Source: Ruminococcus flavefaciens
GTDB taxonomy: Bacteria; Bacillota; Clostridia; Oscillospirales; Ruminococcaceae
Direction: 5' to 3'
Length of the DNA stretch: 5,882 bases
Assembly: GCA_002373775.1 (NCBI GenBank)
Contig: DFJW01000108.1
Span: 1 to 5,882, forward strand
Below are positions 5,207-5,882 of this stretch, one piece after another. Numbering within the stretch: position 1 is the first letter of the stretch; each line of letters opens with the position of its first letter. The translations under genes and the position numbers were made by a program. The notes beneath the pieces were generated by a model. That model saw only the letters and a program-made list of their open reading frames with translations, did not search any database and was not told where the DNA came from.

Positions 5207-5882
5207 ATGGTGAACGTCACACCTAAGCAGCTTGGAAAGAACGTCAGAATGAGCTTCGGTAAGATTACCGAGCCGCTGGAAATGCCGAACCTTATAGAGG
5301 TTCAGAAGAATTCGTACAAGTGGTTCAGAGAGGAAGGTCTCCGCGAGGTGTTCCGCGATATGACAGCTATCACGGATTACAACAACAATCTCGTGCTGAA
5401 CTTCAAGGACTACCGCTTCGACGATACTCCCAAGTATACTCTCGCAGAATGTAAATCAAGAGGCGCTACTTATCAGGTCGCTATGCGCGCTACTGCTACA
5501 CTTGCAAACAAGGAAACAGGTGCAGTCAGCGAAAGCGAGATCTATATGGGCGATTTCCCTCTCATGACCGACAGCGGAACCTTCGTAATCAACGGTGCTG
5601 AGCGAGTTATCGTATCACAGCTCGTTCGTTCACCCGGTGTTTACTACGCTTTCGAGAAGGACAAGACCGGTAAGGACCTTTTCAATACGACCGTTATCCC
5701 TAACCGCGGTGCATGGCTGGAATATGAAATGGACTCCAACGATGTTGTTTATGTCCGCATAGATAAGAACAGAAAGATCCCGATAACCACTTTCATCCGT
5801 GCTCTCGGCGTTGGTTCCGACGAAGAGATCTACGAGATGTTCGGCGAGGATGACAGACTCAAGCAGACTATCCTCCAGAAGG
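5207..5882 (+). CDS. rpoB: DNA-directed RNA polymerase beta subunit, 3' partial
   Basis: The first 225 codons of the beta subunit, the core RNA polymerase chain that forms one side of the active-site cleft and binds rifampicin. The N-terminus [18 protein letters not shown] continues into the highly conserved [18 protein letters not shown], then [32 protein letters not shown], the near-universal [19 protein letters not shown] and the [16 protein letters not shown] block, all in the protrusion and early lobe domains. The rifampicin-resistance cluster and catalytic region lie beyond the right edge. The gene usually follows rplL in Firmicutes, sometimes with one gene between; here the preceding gene is an unrelated lipoprotein on the same strand, and rpoB has its own promoter and leader. 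rpoC is expected downstream but is not in view. Confidence 0.99.
   Translation, partial: MVNVTPKQLGKNVRMSFGKITEPLEMPNLIEVQKNSYKWFREEGLREVFRDMTAITDYNNNLVLNFKDYRFDDTPKYTLAECKSRGATYQVAMRATATLANKETGAVSESEIYMGDFPLMTDSGTFVINGAERVIVSQLVRSPGVYYAFEKDKTGKDLFNTTVIPNRGAWLEYEMDSNDVVYVRIDKNRKIPITTFIRALGVGSDEEIYEMFGEDDRLKQTILQK

Noticed and set aside
5023..5226. A 67-codon open frame in the rpoB leader that overlaps the rpoB start in another frame, a possible leader peptide.
   Set aside because: Its ATG has no ribosome binding site and would lie only about 10 bases from the predicted transcription start. The product has no recognisable feature, and the frame runs through the hairpins and the rpoB ribosome binding site.

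Overview
The window most likely comes from a cellulolytic gut or rumen Firmicute of the genus Ruminococcus (R. albus / R. flavefaciens / R. champanellensis type). The main evidence is a secreted GH5 cellulase that ends in a threonine-rich linker and a Ruminococcus-style dockerin. A Firmicute-type rpoB start, strong AAGGAGG-like ribosome binding sites and AT-rich intergenic DNA around moderately GC-balanced genes agree with this. The species cannot be fixed from the sequence alone.

Layout. Positions 1-1701 (+) hold the 3' part of a dockerin-bearing GH5 endoglucanase, cut by the left window edge and closed by two hairpins, the first a textbook intrinsic terminator. Positions 1794-3619 (-) hold a tight two-gene unit that converges on the cellulase. 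Its first gene is a ComEC/Rec2-like metallo-beta-lactamase-fold lipoprotein. Its second is a DEDDh (ERI-1/3'hExo-like) 3'-5' exonuclease with an unrecognised C-terminal region and a TTG start. Positions 3620-3736 are an AT-rich divergent promoter region. Positions 3737-4900 (+) encode a lipoprotein of the GHL10 / DUF187 family (YngK/DigH-like putative glycoside hydrolase). Positions 4901-5206 are a 306-base gene-free gap with a perfect consensus promoter (TTGACA-N17-TATAAT) and a leader of about 193 nt rich in inverted repeats. Positions 5207-5882 (+) are the first 225 codons of rpoB, cut by the right window edge.

How the parts relate. The cellulase acts outside the cell on plant glucan, probably docked to a cohesin scaffold. 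The GHL10 lipoprotein and the MBL-fold lipoprotein are predicted to sit on the outer face of the membrane and are divergently transcribed. The MBL protein and the exonuclease are probably co-transcribed; both belong to families that can act on nucleic acids, so a shared role in nucleic-acid turnover is a reasonable but unproven idea. rpoB is a core transcription gene. It is not preceded here by rplL, which usually lies upstream of it, and it has its own strong promoter and leader. I saw no CRISPR array, transposase, tRNA or rRNA.
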